64,000 bases of DNA, from contig NZ_CP079724.1 in NCBI RefSeq assembly GCF_019334565.1, positions 62,001 through 126,000 of the forward strand, in the 5' to 3' direction. How positions within the stretch are numbered: position 1 is the stretch's first letter; every line of letters starts with the position of its first letter. The notes under the pieces were generated by a model. That model saw nothing but the letters and a program-made list of their open reading frames with translations, ran no database searches and had not been told where the DNA came from. The position numbers were made by a program, and so were the translations under genes. Below, in pieces: positions 25,082 to 32,904 of this stretch. Source of the stretch: Streptococcus oralis (GTDB lineage Bacteria; Bacillota; Bacilli; Lactobacillales; Streptococcaceae).

Positions 25082-26112
25082 AATTAAAAAACTATATTTT
25101 AGTGGGGTATCTAGTGTCGACTCTACTAACGATTTTGGTCGTTTTCTGGGCAGTCCAACGAATGTTGATCGAGAAAAGTGAAGTTTACTTTCTAGTTGGA
25201 ATGACCTTGATTGCTAGTTTCATTGGCGCTGCAGTGAGCATCTTTCTTTTGTCGCCTGTGTTCTCTTCTCTGAAACATTTGAAAAAACAAGCTCAGGATA
25301 TAGCCAGCAAGGATTTCAGCACAGAAATTGAAACCAAGGGCCCATTAGAATTTCAAGAGCTGGGCCAGGCTTTTAATGACATGTCCCACAATTTGCAGGC
25401 TACCTTTCAATCACTTGATGAGAGCGAGCAAGAAAAGAGAATGATGATTGCGCAGCTCTCTCACGATATTAAAACTCCCATTACCTCCATTCAGGTTACT
25501 GTGGAGGGAATTCTAGATGGAGTGATTAAGGAAGAGGAACGGCTCCACTACTTAACCACGATTGGTCGGCAAACTGAGCGTCTAAACAAGCTAGTGGAGG
25601 AATTGGATGTTTTGACTCTTAATACACAACCTCAAGAAATTGCTGACGAGGAAGTCGAAGAGGTCTTTTTAGATCAGCTGTTGATTGAGTCAATGAGTGA
25701 ATTCCAACTCCAGATTGAACAAGAGGAGCGAGATGTTTACATTCAAGTGTCACCTGAGTCGGCGAAAATCAAGAGCCATTCTGACAAACTTTCTCGTATT
25801 CTGGTCAATTTGTTAAACAATGCCTTTAAATATTCAGAACCAGGAACCAGAATTGAGGTTCTTGCCCAATTAACAGAACAAGAGCTGACAATCAGTGTGA
25901 AAGACGAGGGTCAGGGGATCCTTCCTGAAGATTTGGAAAAGATCTTTAAACGACTTTATCGTGTAGAAACTTCGCGCAATATGAAGACAGGTGGACATGG
26001 ATTAGGACTTGCGATTGCACGCGAACTAGCCCATCAGCTTGGTGGCGAAATCACAGCAGAAAGTCAATATGGCTTAGGAAGCAAGTTTACATTCAGCCTC
26101 AATTTGAAATAA
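25078..26112 (+). CDS. Sensor histidine kinase (TCS08 HK-like)
   Basis: A 344-residue kinase. Two membrane segments (about 5-24 and 37-61) are separated by only about a dozen residues, so there is almost no outside sensor domain, as in SaeS-type intramembrane-sensing kinases. A HAMP linker follows (SPVFSSLKHLKKQAQDIASK), then the H-box QLSHDIKTPITSIQ with the phospho-histidine, N-box LVNLLNNAFKYS, G1 VKDEGQGI and G2 GGHGLGLAIARELA. Translationally coupled to the regulator. Confidence 0.93.
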   Translation: MKLKNYILVGYLVSTLLTILVVFWAVQRMLIEKSEVYFLVGMTLIASFIGAAVSIFLLSPVFSSLKHLKKQAQDIASKDFSTEIETKGPLEFQELGQAFNDMSHNLQATFQSLDESEQEKRMMIAQLSHDIKTPITSIQVTVEGILDGVIKEEERLHYLTTIGRQTERLNKLVEELDVLTLNTQPQEIADEEVEEVFLDQLLIESMSEFQLQIEQEERDVYIQVSPESAKIKSHSDKLSRILVNLLNNAFKYSEPGTRIEVLAQLTEQELTISVKDEGQGILPEDLEKIFKRLYRVETSRNMKTGGHGLGLAIARELAHQLGGEITAESQYGLGSKFTFSLNLK

Positions 26113-26126
26113 AGGCGTAAAATCCC

Positions 26127-26155
26127 TTTACAAATCTAGCTTTTCATGGTAAAAT
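26127..26155 (+). promoter_or_regulatory. Promoter of rpsD
   Basis: TTTACA (26127-26132) and TAAAAT (26150-26155) with a 17-bp spacer and a TGG extension before the -10 box. Confidence 0.85.
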
Positions 26156-26164
26156 AGCCTTTGT

Positions 26165-26282
26165 GTGAAATAGCAGCAGGAAAGCATGAAGCTCGTCAAC
26201 AGGTGTCTTATGACAAGTAACCTTGGCTGTTTAGGCGAAGGGCATCTGCACGAATCAGGGCTTTCTAAGTGACTATTTCCAC
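26165..26282 (+). ncRNA. Structured rpsD leader RNA, probable S4-binding autoregulatory site
   Basis: The leader is about 150 nt. Its ends pair: GTGAAATAG (26165-26173) with CTATTTC plus CAC (26273-26282). Between them are GC-rich short complementary stretches (GCATGAAGC, GGCGAAGGGCATCTGC). In Firmicutes the S4 protein represses its own gene through a leader structure; the position and closed architecture support that here, although I cannot fold it exactly. Confidence 0.6.
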
Positions 26283-26314
26283 CGAAATATTATTTATATC
26301 AGGAGGACATACAC

Positions 26315-26926
26315 ATGTCACGTTATACAGGACCATCTTGGAAACAAGCTCGTCGCCTTGGCCTTTCACTTACAGGTACAGGTAAAGAATTGGCACGTCG
26401 TAACTACGTACCAGGACAACACGGACCAAACAACCGTTCTAAATTGTCAGAATACGGTTTGCAATTGGCTGAAAAACAAAAACTTCGTTTCACTTACGGT
26501 GTAGGTGAAAAACAATTCCGTAACTTGTTCGTACAAGCTACAAAAATCAAAGGCGGAATCCTAGGTTTCAACTTCATGCTTCTTTTGGAACGTCGTTTGG
26601 ATAACGTTGTTTACCGTCTTGGCCTTGCGACTACTCGTCGTCAAGCTCGTCAATTCGTAAACCATGGTCACATCCTTGTTGACGGAAAACGCGTTGATAT
26701 CCCATCATACCGCGTAACTCCAGGTCAAGTGATCTCAGTTCGTGAAAAATCATTGAAAGTTCCAGCAATCCTTGAAGCAGTAGAAGCTACTCTTGGACGT
26801 CCAGCATTCGTATCATTCGACGCTGAAAAATTGGAAGGTTCATTGACTCGCTTGCCAGAACGCGACGAAATCAACCCAGAAATCAACGAAGCACTTGTCG
26901 TTGAATTCTACAACAAGATGCTTTAA
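26315..26926 (+). CDS. rpsD: 30S ribosomal protein S4
   Basis: A 203-residue S4 protein: [20 protein letters not shown] start, the PGQHG motif, and the S4 RNA-binding domain (about 93-155) with [20 protein letters not shown] and [20 protein letters not shown]. It binds 16S rRNA early in 30S assembly. AGGAGG lies before the ATG and codon use is of the highly expressed type. It is monocistronic with a structured leader. Confidence 0.98.
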   Translation: MSRYTGPSWKQARRLGLSLTGTGKELARRNYVPGQHGPNNRSKLSEYGLQLAEKQKLRFTYGVGEKQFRNLFVQATKIKGGILGFNFMLLLERRLDNVVYRLGLATTRRQARQFVNHGHILVDGKRVDIPSYRVTPGQVISVREKSLKVPAILEAVEATLGRPAFVSFDAEKLEGSLTRLPERDEINPEINEALVVEFYNKML

Positions 26927-26946
26927 TTTTAAGAAATATCTTACAG

Positions 26947-26970
26947 AAAGCCTACAACAGTGGGCTTTTT
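26947..26970 (+). terminator. Terminator of rpsD
   Basis: AAAGCCTAC and GTGGGCTTT pair (one T-G) around AACA, followed by TT and a T-rich stretch. Confidence 0.8.
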
Positions 26971-27023
26971 GCTTTGTCTTAAAACGTTGATTTCTGGGTT
27001 TGTTCAGTTATAAACTTTTTAGT

Positions 27024-27051
27024 GCAGTTTCATAGAACGAAACTGCTTTTT
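27024..27051 (+). terminator. Second terminator-like hairpin downstream of rpsD
   Basis: GCAGTTTC, a 7-base loop and GAAACTGC followed by TTTTT. It may back up the rpsD terminator or end a short unannotated transcript. No gene was found from 26970 to 27160. Confidence 0.7.
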
Positions 27052-27161
27052 GGGCGTTCATTTTTGAGAGGTAAAAAGAAGCATGACTCTCCCACAGCAA
27101 TAGAGCTTTTAGGCGGGAAAACCACACTTCTTTCTTGGATTAATTTTACATCATTTTGACT

Positions 27162-27239
27162 TAAAAAACAAATAGAGGCGTCCCACCTCCTACCGCAGAA
27201 AGATCTGTTTCAAGGGGAGATGGAAAACCTCTATTCGTT
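27162..27239 (-). ncRNA. Candidate ~78-nt hairpin small RNA
   Basis: On the minus strand TTGCGT (27269-27274) and TATAAT (27246-27251) are 17 bp apart. The predicted RNA folds into one long hairpin: AATAGAGG (27228-27235) with CCTCTATT (27171-27178) and, further in, CCATCTCC (27216-27223) with GGAGGTGG (27183-27190). It ends in TTTGTTTTTT. It carries GTAGGAGGTG, which looks like a ribosome site, opposite its complement, so it could act on translation of another message. No family recognised. Confidence 0.5.
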
Positions 27240-27315
27240 AATTTAATTATAGTCTAAAAAACTAATTGACGCAAGAATATTTAAAGCCCACCCTTTGATG
27301 ATAGTCGGGATGACA

Positions 27316-27408
27316 AAAGGAACTGACTTAGGCACCAACCTAGAATAGATCATTGGGAGCCAAACCAGTTCCTTTATTTAAGTATACAATATGTTTACAA
27401 GAAAACAA
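27316..27408 (-). ncRNA. Second candidate structured RNA element
   Basis: AAAGGAACTG (27316-27325) pairs perfectly with CAGTTCCTTT (27366-27375), with an inner GGC-ACCAA / TTGG-GAGCC stem. A minus-strand promoter candidate lies upstream: TTGTTT (27403-27408) and TATACT (27381-27386), spacing 16. No clear terminator follows on the minus strand, so the direction and end are uncertain. It lies 40 nt from the hairpin RNA at 27162-27239. Confidence 0.35.
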
Positions 27409-27548
27409 AGTAGTAAGTTATTCTAATGGAGTATCTGTAGTACTTTAGCAAACAAGGTGTGCTATAATGCTTTTAACAGGAACTAAAAGCCATTAGTAAA
27501 TAACTAATATTGAGTCATATTGTTCCGAAATTAGAGAGAAGGAACTTA

Positions 27549-27731
27549 ATGAAATTATGGGAATATGTTGATAAAAATGTTCGCCTTATTTTAGAAGACG
27601 GGACCTCCATCAAGGGCAGGGTGGTTGATTGGTTTGACGGTTATGATTTAGATGGTCCTGACGAAATAGTCATAGGTGATCGCTCATATCCTGAAGATAT
27701 TATCAAGAAAATCAAAATGATTAGTGCTTAG
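27549..27731 (+). CDS. Small LSM-like protein, copy 1
   Basis: A 60-residue acidic protein, start MKLWEYVDKNVRLILEDG, then IKGRVVDWFDGYDLDGPDEI and IIKKIKMI. The pattern of strand, GxxxxG turn, strand and a final 'IIxIKxI' strand is that of an Sm/LSM-like small beta barrel. It is one of three related small proteins in this cluster. The start at 27549 has AAGGA upstream; an extended -10 promoter TGCTATAAT lies at 27460-27468 and an inverted repeat ATTAGT-N5-ACTAAT at 27492-27508. Function unknown; relatives are common in streptococcal accessory regions. Confidence 0.7.
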   Translation: MKLWEYVDKNVRLILEDGTSIKGRVVDWFDGYDLDGPDEIVIGDRSYPEDIIKKIKMISA

Positions 27732-27806
27732 TTCAACCTAGGCGATTTTATCGACTAACTATAAAAAGTATAAGAACTATCGAAAAATTAGCAGAGAGGA
27801 AAATAA

Positions 27807-28022
27807 ATGAGTAAACAGCTTTGGAAGTATCTTCGATCAAGGGTTCAGGTAGCCACTAATTGCGATAAGATAATCAAGGGACGTGTCATAGACTTTGTTG
27901 ACGAAATGGACAATGATGAGCAAGATGAAATCACTATCCTCATTGACAATCCTAGTCCAGATGAAGCTACTGAAATTTCTCTCTTTGAGAGTGAGATTGT
28001 CTCGATTAAAACAATCTCATAG
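27807..28022 (+). CDS. Small LSM-like protein, copy 2
   Basis: A 71-residue acidic protein (MSKQLWKYLRSRVQVATN, then IKGRVIDFVDEMDNDEQDEI and SEIVSIKTIS). It shares with copies 1 and 3 the leading 'LWxY/F', a GxVxDF/GY turn, an Asp/Glu-rich loop and the closing 'EIVSI'. AGAGAGG lies before the ATG. It probably shares the promoter of copy 1. Function unknown. Confidence 0.7.
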   Translation: MSKQLWKYLRSRVQVATNCDKIIKGRVIDFVDEMDNDEQDEITILIDNPSPDEATEISLFESEIVSIKTIS

Positions 28023-28039
28023 GACTTAGAATAATCTAG

Positions 28040-28291
28040 GTGCTTTTACCTGACTTATTTGAAAGAAAACACTATGGAAAAAGATTTAGTTTATATGACA
28101 ATGGTTGGGACGCCTCTTTTGATTATAATGGTCAAGTATGTGGGATTTTTCCTAATTCTGTTCATGATATTGTAGTGGTGATTGGAGATAAGGAATACCA
28201 GGTATCATCATTCATTGATCTGATTTCTCTAAAAATTGGCGATAACACTTTAGTAGAAATTATGGATGGAATTGAAGTGCAGTATTATTAA
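28040..28291 (+). CDS. Unrecognised small acidic protein, possibly 5' truncated
   Basis: An open frame of 83 codons from a GTG at 28040, 17 bp after copy 2. The body (RFSLYDNGWDASFDYNGQVC, SFIDLISLKIGDNTLVEIMD) reads like a real protein but there is no good ribosome site and no ATG near the start, so the true N-terminus may be lost. Its 3' flank (stop, A-rich stretch, TTTGATGAA, palindrome) is like that of the gene ending at 29163. Size and context resemble immunity proteins; that is inference only. Confidence 0.5.
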   Translation: MLLPDLFERKHYGKRFSLYDNGWDASFDYNGQVCGIFPNSVHDIVVVIGDKEYQVSSFIDLISLKIGDNTLVEIMDGIEVQYY

Positions 28292-28314
28292 AATAAAAAT
28301 CATCTTTGATGAAT

Positions 28315-28357
28315 GAACTGCACCCCAAAAATTAGATTTTGTCTGTTAAATTTTTGG
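28315..28357 (+). repeat. Palindromic repeat element, copy A (partly eroded)
   Basis: GAACTGCACCCC followed by CCAAAAATTAG-type left arm and the right arm TTAAATTTTTGG; the outer right arm is missing. It shares the CTGCACCCCAAAA and TTAGATTTT core with copies at 29183, 41526 and 43665. The end sequence resembles the terminal inverted repeat of IS3-family (IS150 group) elements. Confidence 0.7.
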
Positions 28358-28404
28358 AACGTAGCTCAATATGCTACAACGTTCTTATTAGGAGGGGATG
28401 GGTA

Positions 28405-28692
28405 ATGGGATATAGTCAACAAGTATTAGACATGCTCCAGCAAGCAGTCAGTGGTCAGATTGATAATTTTTGGGATTTTTCCTTTACGTTTAACGCACTT
28501 TTTGGAGAAGATGAGGAATTTGCCGAGGCTTGGGCTAATGAAAACTCTGAAATGTTTGACGCTCTCAATGACTTTGAGTTGATGATATTTTTAGAGGAAC
28601 ATGATCCAAGCGACAAACAAGGTTTTATCGATTTCTTAACACCTTACTACGAAAAAGCAAAGCAATTAGCCAATATTGAAAGGGATATTTAA
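28405..28692 (+). CDS. Unrecognised small acidic protein (immunity-like)
   Basis: A 95-residue helical, strongly acidic protein (MGYSQQVLDMLQQAVSGQ, WDFSFTFNALFGEDEEFAEA, FLTPYYEKAKQLA). The compact helical form with Asp/Glu-rich ends resembles immunity proteins of polymorphic toxins or bacteriocins, but I cannot name a family and no toxin gene is adjacent. Start at the ATG at 28405 with GGAGGGG upstream. The stop runs into the ATG of the next gene (TAAATG), so they are coupled. Confidence 0.6.
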   Translation: MGYSQQVLDMLQQAVSGQIDNFWDFSFTFNALFGEDEEFAEAWANENSEMFDALNDFELMIFLEEHDPSDKQGFIDFLTPYYEKAKQLANIERDI

Positions 28693-28884
28693 ATGAAGCT
28701 CTGGGAATTTAACCGTACAGATGTAGTCATCACGCTTAAAAATGGCGTGGTAGTTAGAGGATTTGTAGAAGGCTATTGTGACGCCTCGGACAATGCCGAG
28801 GAGATGGATTCCTTACTTGTAGATGTTGACGGAACTCTTAGAGAGTATTTTGAGGATGAAATCGTCAGCATCATAGAAAGCTAG
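28693..28884 (+). CDS. Small LSM-like protein, copy 3
   Basis: A 63-residue acidic protein beginning MKLWEFNRTDVVITLKNG with GVVVRGFVEGYCDASDNAEE and ending EDEIVSIIES. It is clearly related to copies 1 and 2 in length and pattern. It is coupled to the preceding 95-residue protein. The LSM-like genes alternate with unrelated small acidic genes, as expected if each LSM gene travels with a partner. Confidence 0.7.
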   Translation: MKLWEFNRTDVVITLKNGVVVRGFVEGYCDASDNAEEMDSLLVDVDGTLREYFEDEIVSIIES

Positions 28885-28950
28885 TAGTGGGAATAGAATC
28901 TAAGGAAAAAATCTTGTTTGTTGAGATTGTTTTAGTTGGGATGGTCCTAT

Positions 28951-29163
28951 ATGAAAAAGGATGAAATTAAAAAATATTTAGACAAAGATATTGAATTTAA
29001 TTATAATAGCCGAGGTGCTTGCTTTTTATCGAGTATATGTGTAGTTGGTTATGATTATGAAGGTCAGCAGTTTGATACAATTGATGAAGCTATGGAAGCT
29101 AAAGTATTTGACGGGAAAAGCTTAGTAGATATATGGGATGAAGTTTTTCCACAAGTTTTTTAA
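28951..29163 (+). CDS. Unrecognised small acidic protein
   Basis: A 70-residue protein (MKKDEIKKYLDKDIEFNYNS, DYEGQQFDTIDEAMEAKVFD, ending WDEVFPQVF). The start at 28951 is preceded by GGGATGG; an in-frame TTG 15 bp earlier is less likely. The 3' flank, TTTGATGAA then a palindrome, is repeated after the gene ending at 28291. No family recognised; immunity-like by size and context only. Confidence 0.55.
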   Translation: MKKDEIKKYLDKDIEFNYNSRGACFLSSICVVGYDYEGQQFDTIDEAMEAKVFDGKSLVDIWDEVFPQVF

Positions 29164-29182
29164 AATGAAAAGTACCTTTGAT

Positions 29183-29235
29183 GAACTGCACCCCAAAAGT
29201 TAGATTTTTTCTGTCTAACTTTTGGGGTGCAGTTC
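29183..29235 (+). repeat. Palindromic repeat element, copy B (intact)
   Basis: A perfect 22-bp inverted repeat at 29183-29204 and 29214-29235 with a 9-base T-rich loop. The left arm contains CTGCACCCCAAAAGTTAGA. As DNA it looks like two facing insertion-sequence ends with nothing between; as RNA it is a very strong hairpin that would end transcription of the small-gene cluster. Confidence 0.88.
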
Positions 29236-29323
29236 AAATGTATGAGATATTTTTAGTTTTGATTTAATTTCGATATTTTTCCGGAAAATACTTATTTTTC
29301 AGAAACTTAATTATATGTGATAT

Positions 29324-29590
29324 TTATGCTTGAAATTTTTCTCCTGTATAAAGAGTGGCTCGCATCGCTATTTCACAACCAATTGATGGATTAAATAAAT
29401 TAGAGAGTACATTTAAATTTTTAAATGTTTTATAAGATTGGTAATTAAATTAAGAATATTTTTGAATCTGAAATATAAGTTCTAGAACTAAACCTACCTG
29501 AGAGAAAATATCTTTATTCACGAATCCGATTATAATCAGTAGGATAGAACCATAGAGAATCTCTGATACTTCAATTTTGATTTTCAATGA
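29324..29590 (-). pseudogene. Remnant of an unrecognised gene, one in-frame stop
   Basis: On the minus strand one frame reads IKIEVSEILYGSILLIIIGF, VNKDIFSQVGLVLELIFQ, then IQKYS, a TAA stop, and continues FNYQSYKTFKNLNVLSNLFN, PSIGCEIAMRATLYTGEKF to a stop at 29324-29326. The frame is also open further upstream towards 29745 with poorer sequence. One hydrophobic segment is visible. The quality of the peptide on both sides of the stop suggests a decayed membrane-protein gene. Family unknown. The rest of 29236-29762 is AT-rich, with a TATAAT at 29682-29687 as the likely promoter of the SIR2 gene. Confidence 0.45.
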
Positions 29591-29762
29591 AATTAGAAAT
29601 TTGTAATTCAATATTTTATTCACGCTCGAAATAGTAAAAAAATACTTTTTAAAAGTATAGCTTTTTTTGTATGTTACATGATATAATAATATTAAATGGT
29701 TTAATCTTATTAAGAATTCTTTATTATGATTATGTGTCTATAAATATTGAAAGTGAGCACTG

Positions 29763-30938
29763 ATGGAATCTGATCAATTTTTAAAAGATATTCAAGGAAA
29801 AAATGTTAATTTTTTAATAGGAGCAGGAGCTTCTTCTGGGGTCGTGCCAACGCTATGGGTGAAATCACTTAATAAGTCTTTTGAGGATTTATTAACCTCT
29901 AATGATTTTAATGAAAATCAAAAAAAAGTATTATATTTTATCTGGTTTGAACTTTGGATTCGGAAAACAAAAATTATTGATTTTGATTTAAAAAATGAAA
30001 CACATAAGCAATATGAACGTTTTATTAAAAATTTAATTAATTATCTAAATAATGAAGGTTTTGATAGACCTAAACGACTTAATATCTTTACATCTAATTA
30101 TGATACTTTATTTGAAAAGACTTTTGATTCATTAAGCAAGGAGAATAGACTTACTTATTTTAATGATGGAAGTAGAGGTTTCTTCAAGAAGTATATTTCA
30201 ACTGAAAATTATCATTTAAAAATATCTCATTCGGGGATGAGTGACTCCTTTCAACGAGAAATTCCAACTATAAATTTGTTAAAAATTCATGGTTCGGTCA
30301 CTTGGAGTAATATTAATAATGAAATTGAAGTGAGTTTAGAAAACGAGGTCTACAATGGGCTTTGTGATTTAAGTGATAAAATAAAAGAAGCAATAAATGA
30401 CCATAATAATACTAGTTGGTTCACTAATGAGGAGAAGTTGCTTAATCCGAATAAATATGAAGAATCTATTTTGTACGGAACACTTGATAATCAGCGATTT
30501 TCAACAGAACTGACAACTATTTTTGATAAATTTTCTGGTCAAATAAATTCTTTTTATGAAAAATATAGAAATTTTCCAGTGGTAAATCCAACGAAGGAAA
30601 AATTTTCTGACACTGTTTTTCAACAACATTATTATCAATTATTAAGGATGCTAAGTTTTGAATTGGAAAAACAAGATAGTGTTTTAGTTGTTTTTGGATT
30701 CTCATTTGCTGATGAACATATATTAGAAATTGTCCGACGTTCAATAGTTAACCCTAAACTCAAAATCTATGTGATAGCTTATAATAAGGGAGCGAAGGAA
30801 CAAACAAAGAATAAGCTAGGGGATTTAGGAGGAAATATAATTGAATATCTTCCTTCTACCGTATCTCCAGATGGGAATGAAGTTCTGGGGAACTTTAACT
30901 ATTTAAATTCATTATTTGATGGAAAGATGAGTAAATAA
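29763..30938 (+). CDS. SIR2-domain protein of a SIR2-HerA defence system
   Basis: A 391-residue protein with a SIR2-like NAD-binding fold. NFLIGAGASSG near residue 17 is the dinucleotide loop, FTSNYDTLFEK near 110 carries the TxNxD motif, NLLKIHGSVTW near 174 the catalytic histidine, and VFGFSFADEHILEIVRRS near 310 the C-terminal Rossmann strand. In SIR2-HerA (Nezha) anti-phage systems this subunit degrades NAD+ once the complex is activated. GAAAGTGAG lies before the ATG. Its stop overlaps the herA start (TAATG). The region is clearly more AT-rich than the housekeeping genes. All visible catalytic motifs are intact. Confidence 0.88.
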   Translation: MESDQFLKDIQGKNVNFLIGAGASSGVVPTLWVKSLNKSFEDLLTSNDFNENQKKVLYFIWFELWIRKTKIIDFDLKNETHKQYERFIKNLINYLNNEGFDRPKRLNIFTSNYDTLFEKTFDSLSKENRLTYFNDGSRGFFKKYISTENYHLKISHSGMSDSFQREIPTINLLKIHGSVTWSNINNEIEVSLENEVYNGLCDLSDKIKEAINDHNNTSWFTNEEKLLNPNKYEESILYGTLDNQRFSTELTTIFDKFSGQINSFYEKYRNFPVVNPTKEKFSDTVFQQHYYQLLRMLSFELEKQDSVLVVFGFSFADEHILEIVRRSIVNPKLKIYVIAYNKGAKEQTKNKLGDLGGNIIEYLPSTVSPDGNEVLGNFNYLNSLFDGKMSK

Positions 30939-32904
30939 TGACAGACCAAAGCTATATTGTAGGAACAGTTAGAGAAATAAAAGGAACAAATGTTATAATT
31001 CGCTTGTTTGATAATTCATCGCAAATGACTTACTTTTTAAATGGGAAGCGTTATTCTGGTGTTATGATTGGATCATATATTGGGATAAAACGGGGGCACT
31101 ATACTATTGTTGTAAAGATTGAAAAAGAGTACGCTCAAGATATTTTTCACGATACAATGGTACAGGAATTTTCAAAAGATAGATTCATTAGAGAGGTGGA
31201 AGCTAAAGTAATTGGTAGCTTTGTTCGAGATAAATATATTTCAGGAATGGTAGCCTTCCCACAAATATTTAATGATGTGATTCTATTACCTGATGAAAAA
31301 ATAGGTTCAATTATAAGTGGAGAAGGAACAAATGATTCTAAAACTCGGCCAAATCCAAAATCATTTTTTAAAATTGGTGAAATGTGGCCAGAAGGAATCC
31401 CCTATAAAGTTAATTGGGCAAAGATATTCAACACTCATATTGCGATTTTTGGAAATACTGGTAGCGGGAAATCGAATACTTTGGCTAGACTCTATAAAAA
31501 TCTTTTTGATTTAAATACAAAAAAATTCTAGATTTTGGAGATTCTAAATTTGTAGTCATTGATTTTAATGGTGAGTATGTAGAGGAAAATGTTTTTACAA
31601 AAGAAAAAAAAGTCTACAATCTAGAAACTCGAAGTTCAGGAAGGGACAAAATAGTAATTCCTGCTAATAAGTTTTGGGATAAAGAAATGTTGTCGATACT
31701 TTTTGGAGCTACTGCACAAACTCAACAACCTTTTTTGAACAGGGTGTTAAAATATTATTTTTCAGAGACAGGTTTTGAAGAAAATATAGTCCGTTACCTG
31801 AAACAAGCATTTAAAACGGTTTTTAGTACTCCCTCTAAAGAATCTTTAGATATACTAAAGTATGCGCTAGATCTTTTAGAAATTGATTATGATACTTTCT
31901 CTTCATGGATCGTTCATAGTGTTTATAATCCTAATAACTCAAACGGATATTATAGTGTATGTGAACTTGATGGATGGAAACAAAGTAATAATAAGTTTTA
32001 TTGGAATGCTGATGAAAATATAGATATTCTTAATCAAGAGATTGATTCAATACAACAGAAATCCTCTGAGTTTATGTCAGAGAAGACTAATAAAATAGTG
32101 ACAAATCCTATTATTCAATTGAGATTGGCATCATATTTTCAAATGATTTTTGACTTATCTCGTCATACGATACAATATGACCATATTTCACCGTTGATTC
32201 ATAGAATTGAAGCAAGAACCAGTGATTTTAATAAAGTACTAGAAATAGAAAATTCACGACAATGCCAAAGTTTATTTTCTGGTGGTTATTCACACGTAAT
32301 TTCGTTGAAAAATGTCAATAGAGATATTAAAATGTTGTTACCGATGTTAATTGCTAAAATAAGTTATGACTTACATAGAAACCAAGATGAACGTTCTAGC
32401 ATATTTAATCTAATTATTGATGAAGCGCATAACATTCTATCTGAAAATTCAACTGTTGAATCTGAAAAATGGAAAGATTACAGATTAGACGTTTTTGAAG
32501 AGATAGTAAAAGAAGGACGTAAATTTGGATACTATCTTACTATAGCTAGTCAAAGGCCCTCAGATATTTCACCTACCATAGTTTCGCAAATACATAATTA
32601 TTTTATTCATAGATTGGTTAACGAAAATGACCTTAGATTACTTGATAGAACAATGACATCTTTAGATTATGTTTCAAAATCTAGTATTCCTAACTTATCA
32701 GCTGGTCAAGCAATAATAACGGGTGTATCATTTGATTTACCTGTGGTTGTTAAAATCGATAAACTTCAAAAAGACGAAGCACCAAATAGTTCAGATAGTG
32801 AGTTACTAAAAATGTGGAAAGTCGTTTCAGAACCATTTCTTATCTTAAAAAAGAATCTCCTTCATTCAGAAAAAAGTATAAAATTTCGTCGAGTTCGAAA
32901 ATGA
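30938..32904 (+). CDS. herA: HerA-like ATPase, reading frame interrupted by a -1 shift at A7
   Basis: Two frames together encode one HerA-FtsK ATPase of 655 residues. The first (30938-31531) has the HAS-barrel region and Walker A GNTGSGKSNT (near residue 171), then ends at TAG four codons after an A7 run. The second continues from the A run in the -1 frame with FVVIDFNGEY, Walker B LIIDEAHNIL, the ASQRPSDISP motif and the C-terminal helix region. One extra A, or -1 slippage, restores the protein exactly. As it stands, the first product (197 residues) has Walker A but no Walker B and should be inactive alone. Causes to weigh: real mutation, phase variation, programmed frameshift, or a sequencing error. 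Confidence 0.85.
31519..31525 (+). other. A AAA AAA slippery heptamer at the herA frame junction
   Basis: The seven A residues are phased A AAA AAA in the zero frame (last base of an ACA codon plus two Lys codons), the pattern for tandem -1 slippage. The zero frame stops two codons later (TTC TAG). After slippage the ribosome reads Ile-Leu-Asp-Phe-Gly and on into the HerA body. No strong downstream hairpin or upstream ribosome-like stimulator is visible. Confidence 0.7.

Noticed and set aside
27162..27239. T-box riboswitch
   Set aside because: GGTGGGAC resembles the T-box antiterminator motif, but the conserved AGGGTGGNACCGCG core is missing and no synthetase or amino-acid gene follows on that strand.
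27316..27375. tracrRNA or CRISPR-related RNA
   Set aside because: No repeat array, no cas gene and no anti-repeat sequence in the window.
28315..29235. A complete IS3-family insertion sequence
   Set aside because: The two palindromes look like IS ends but no transposase reading frame or fragment lies between them.
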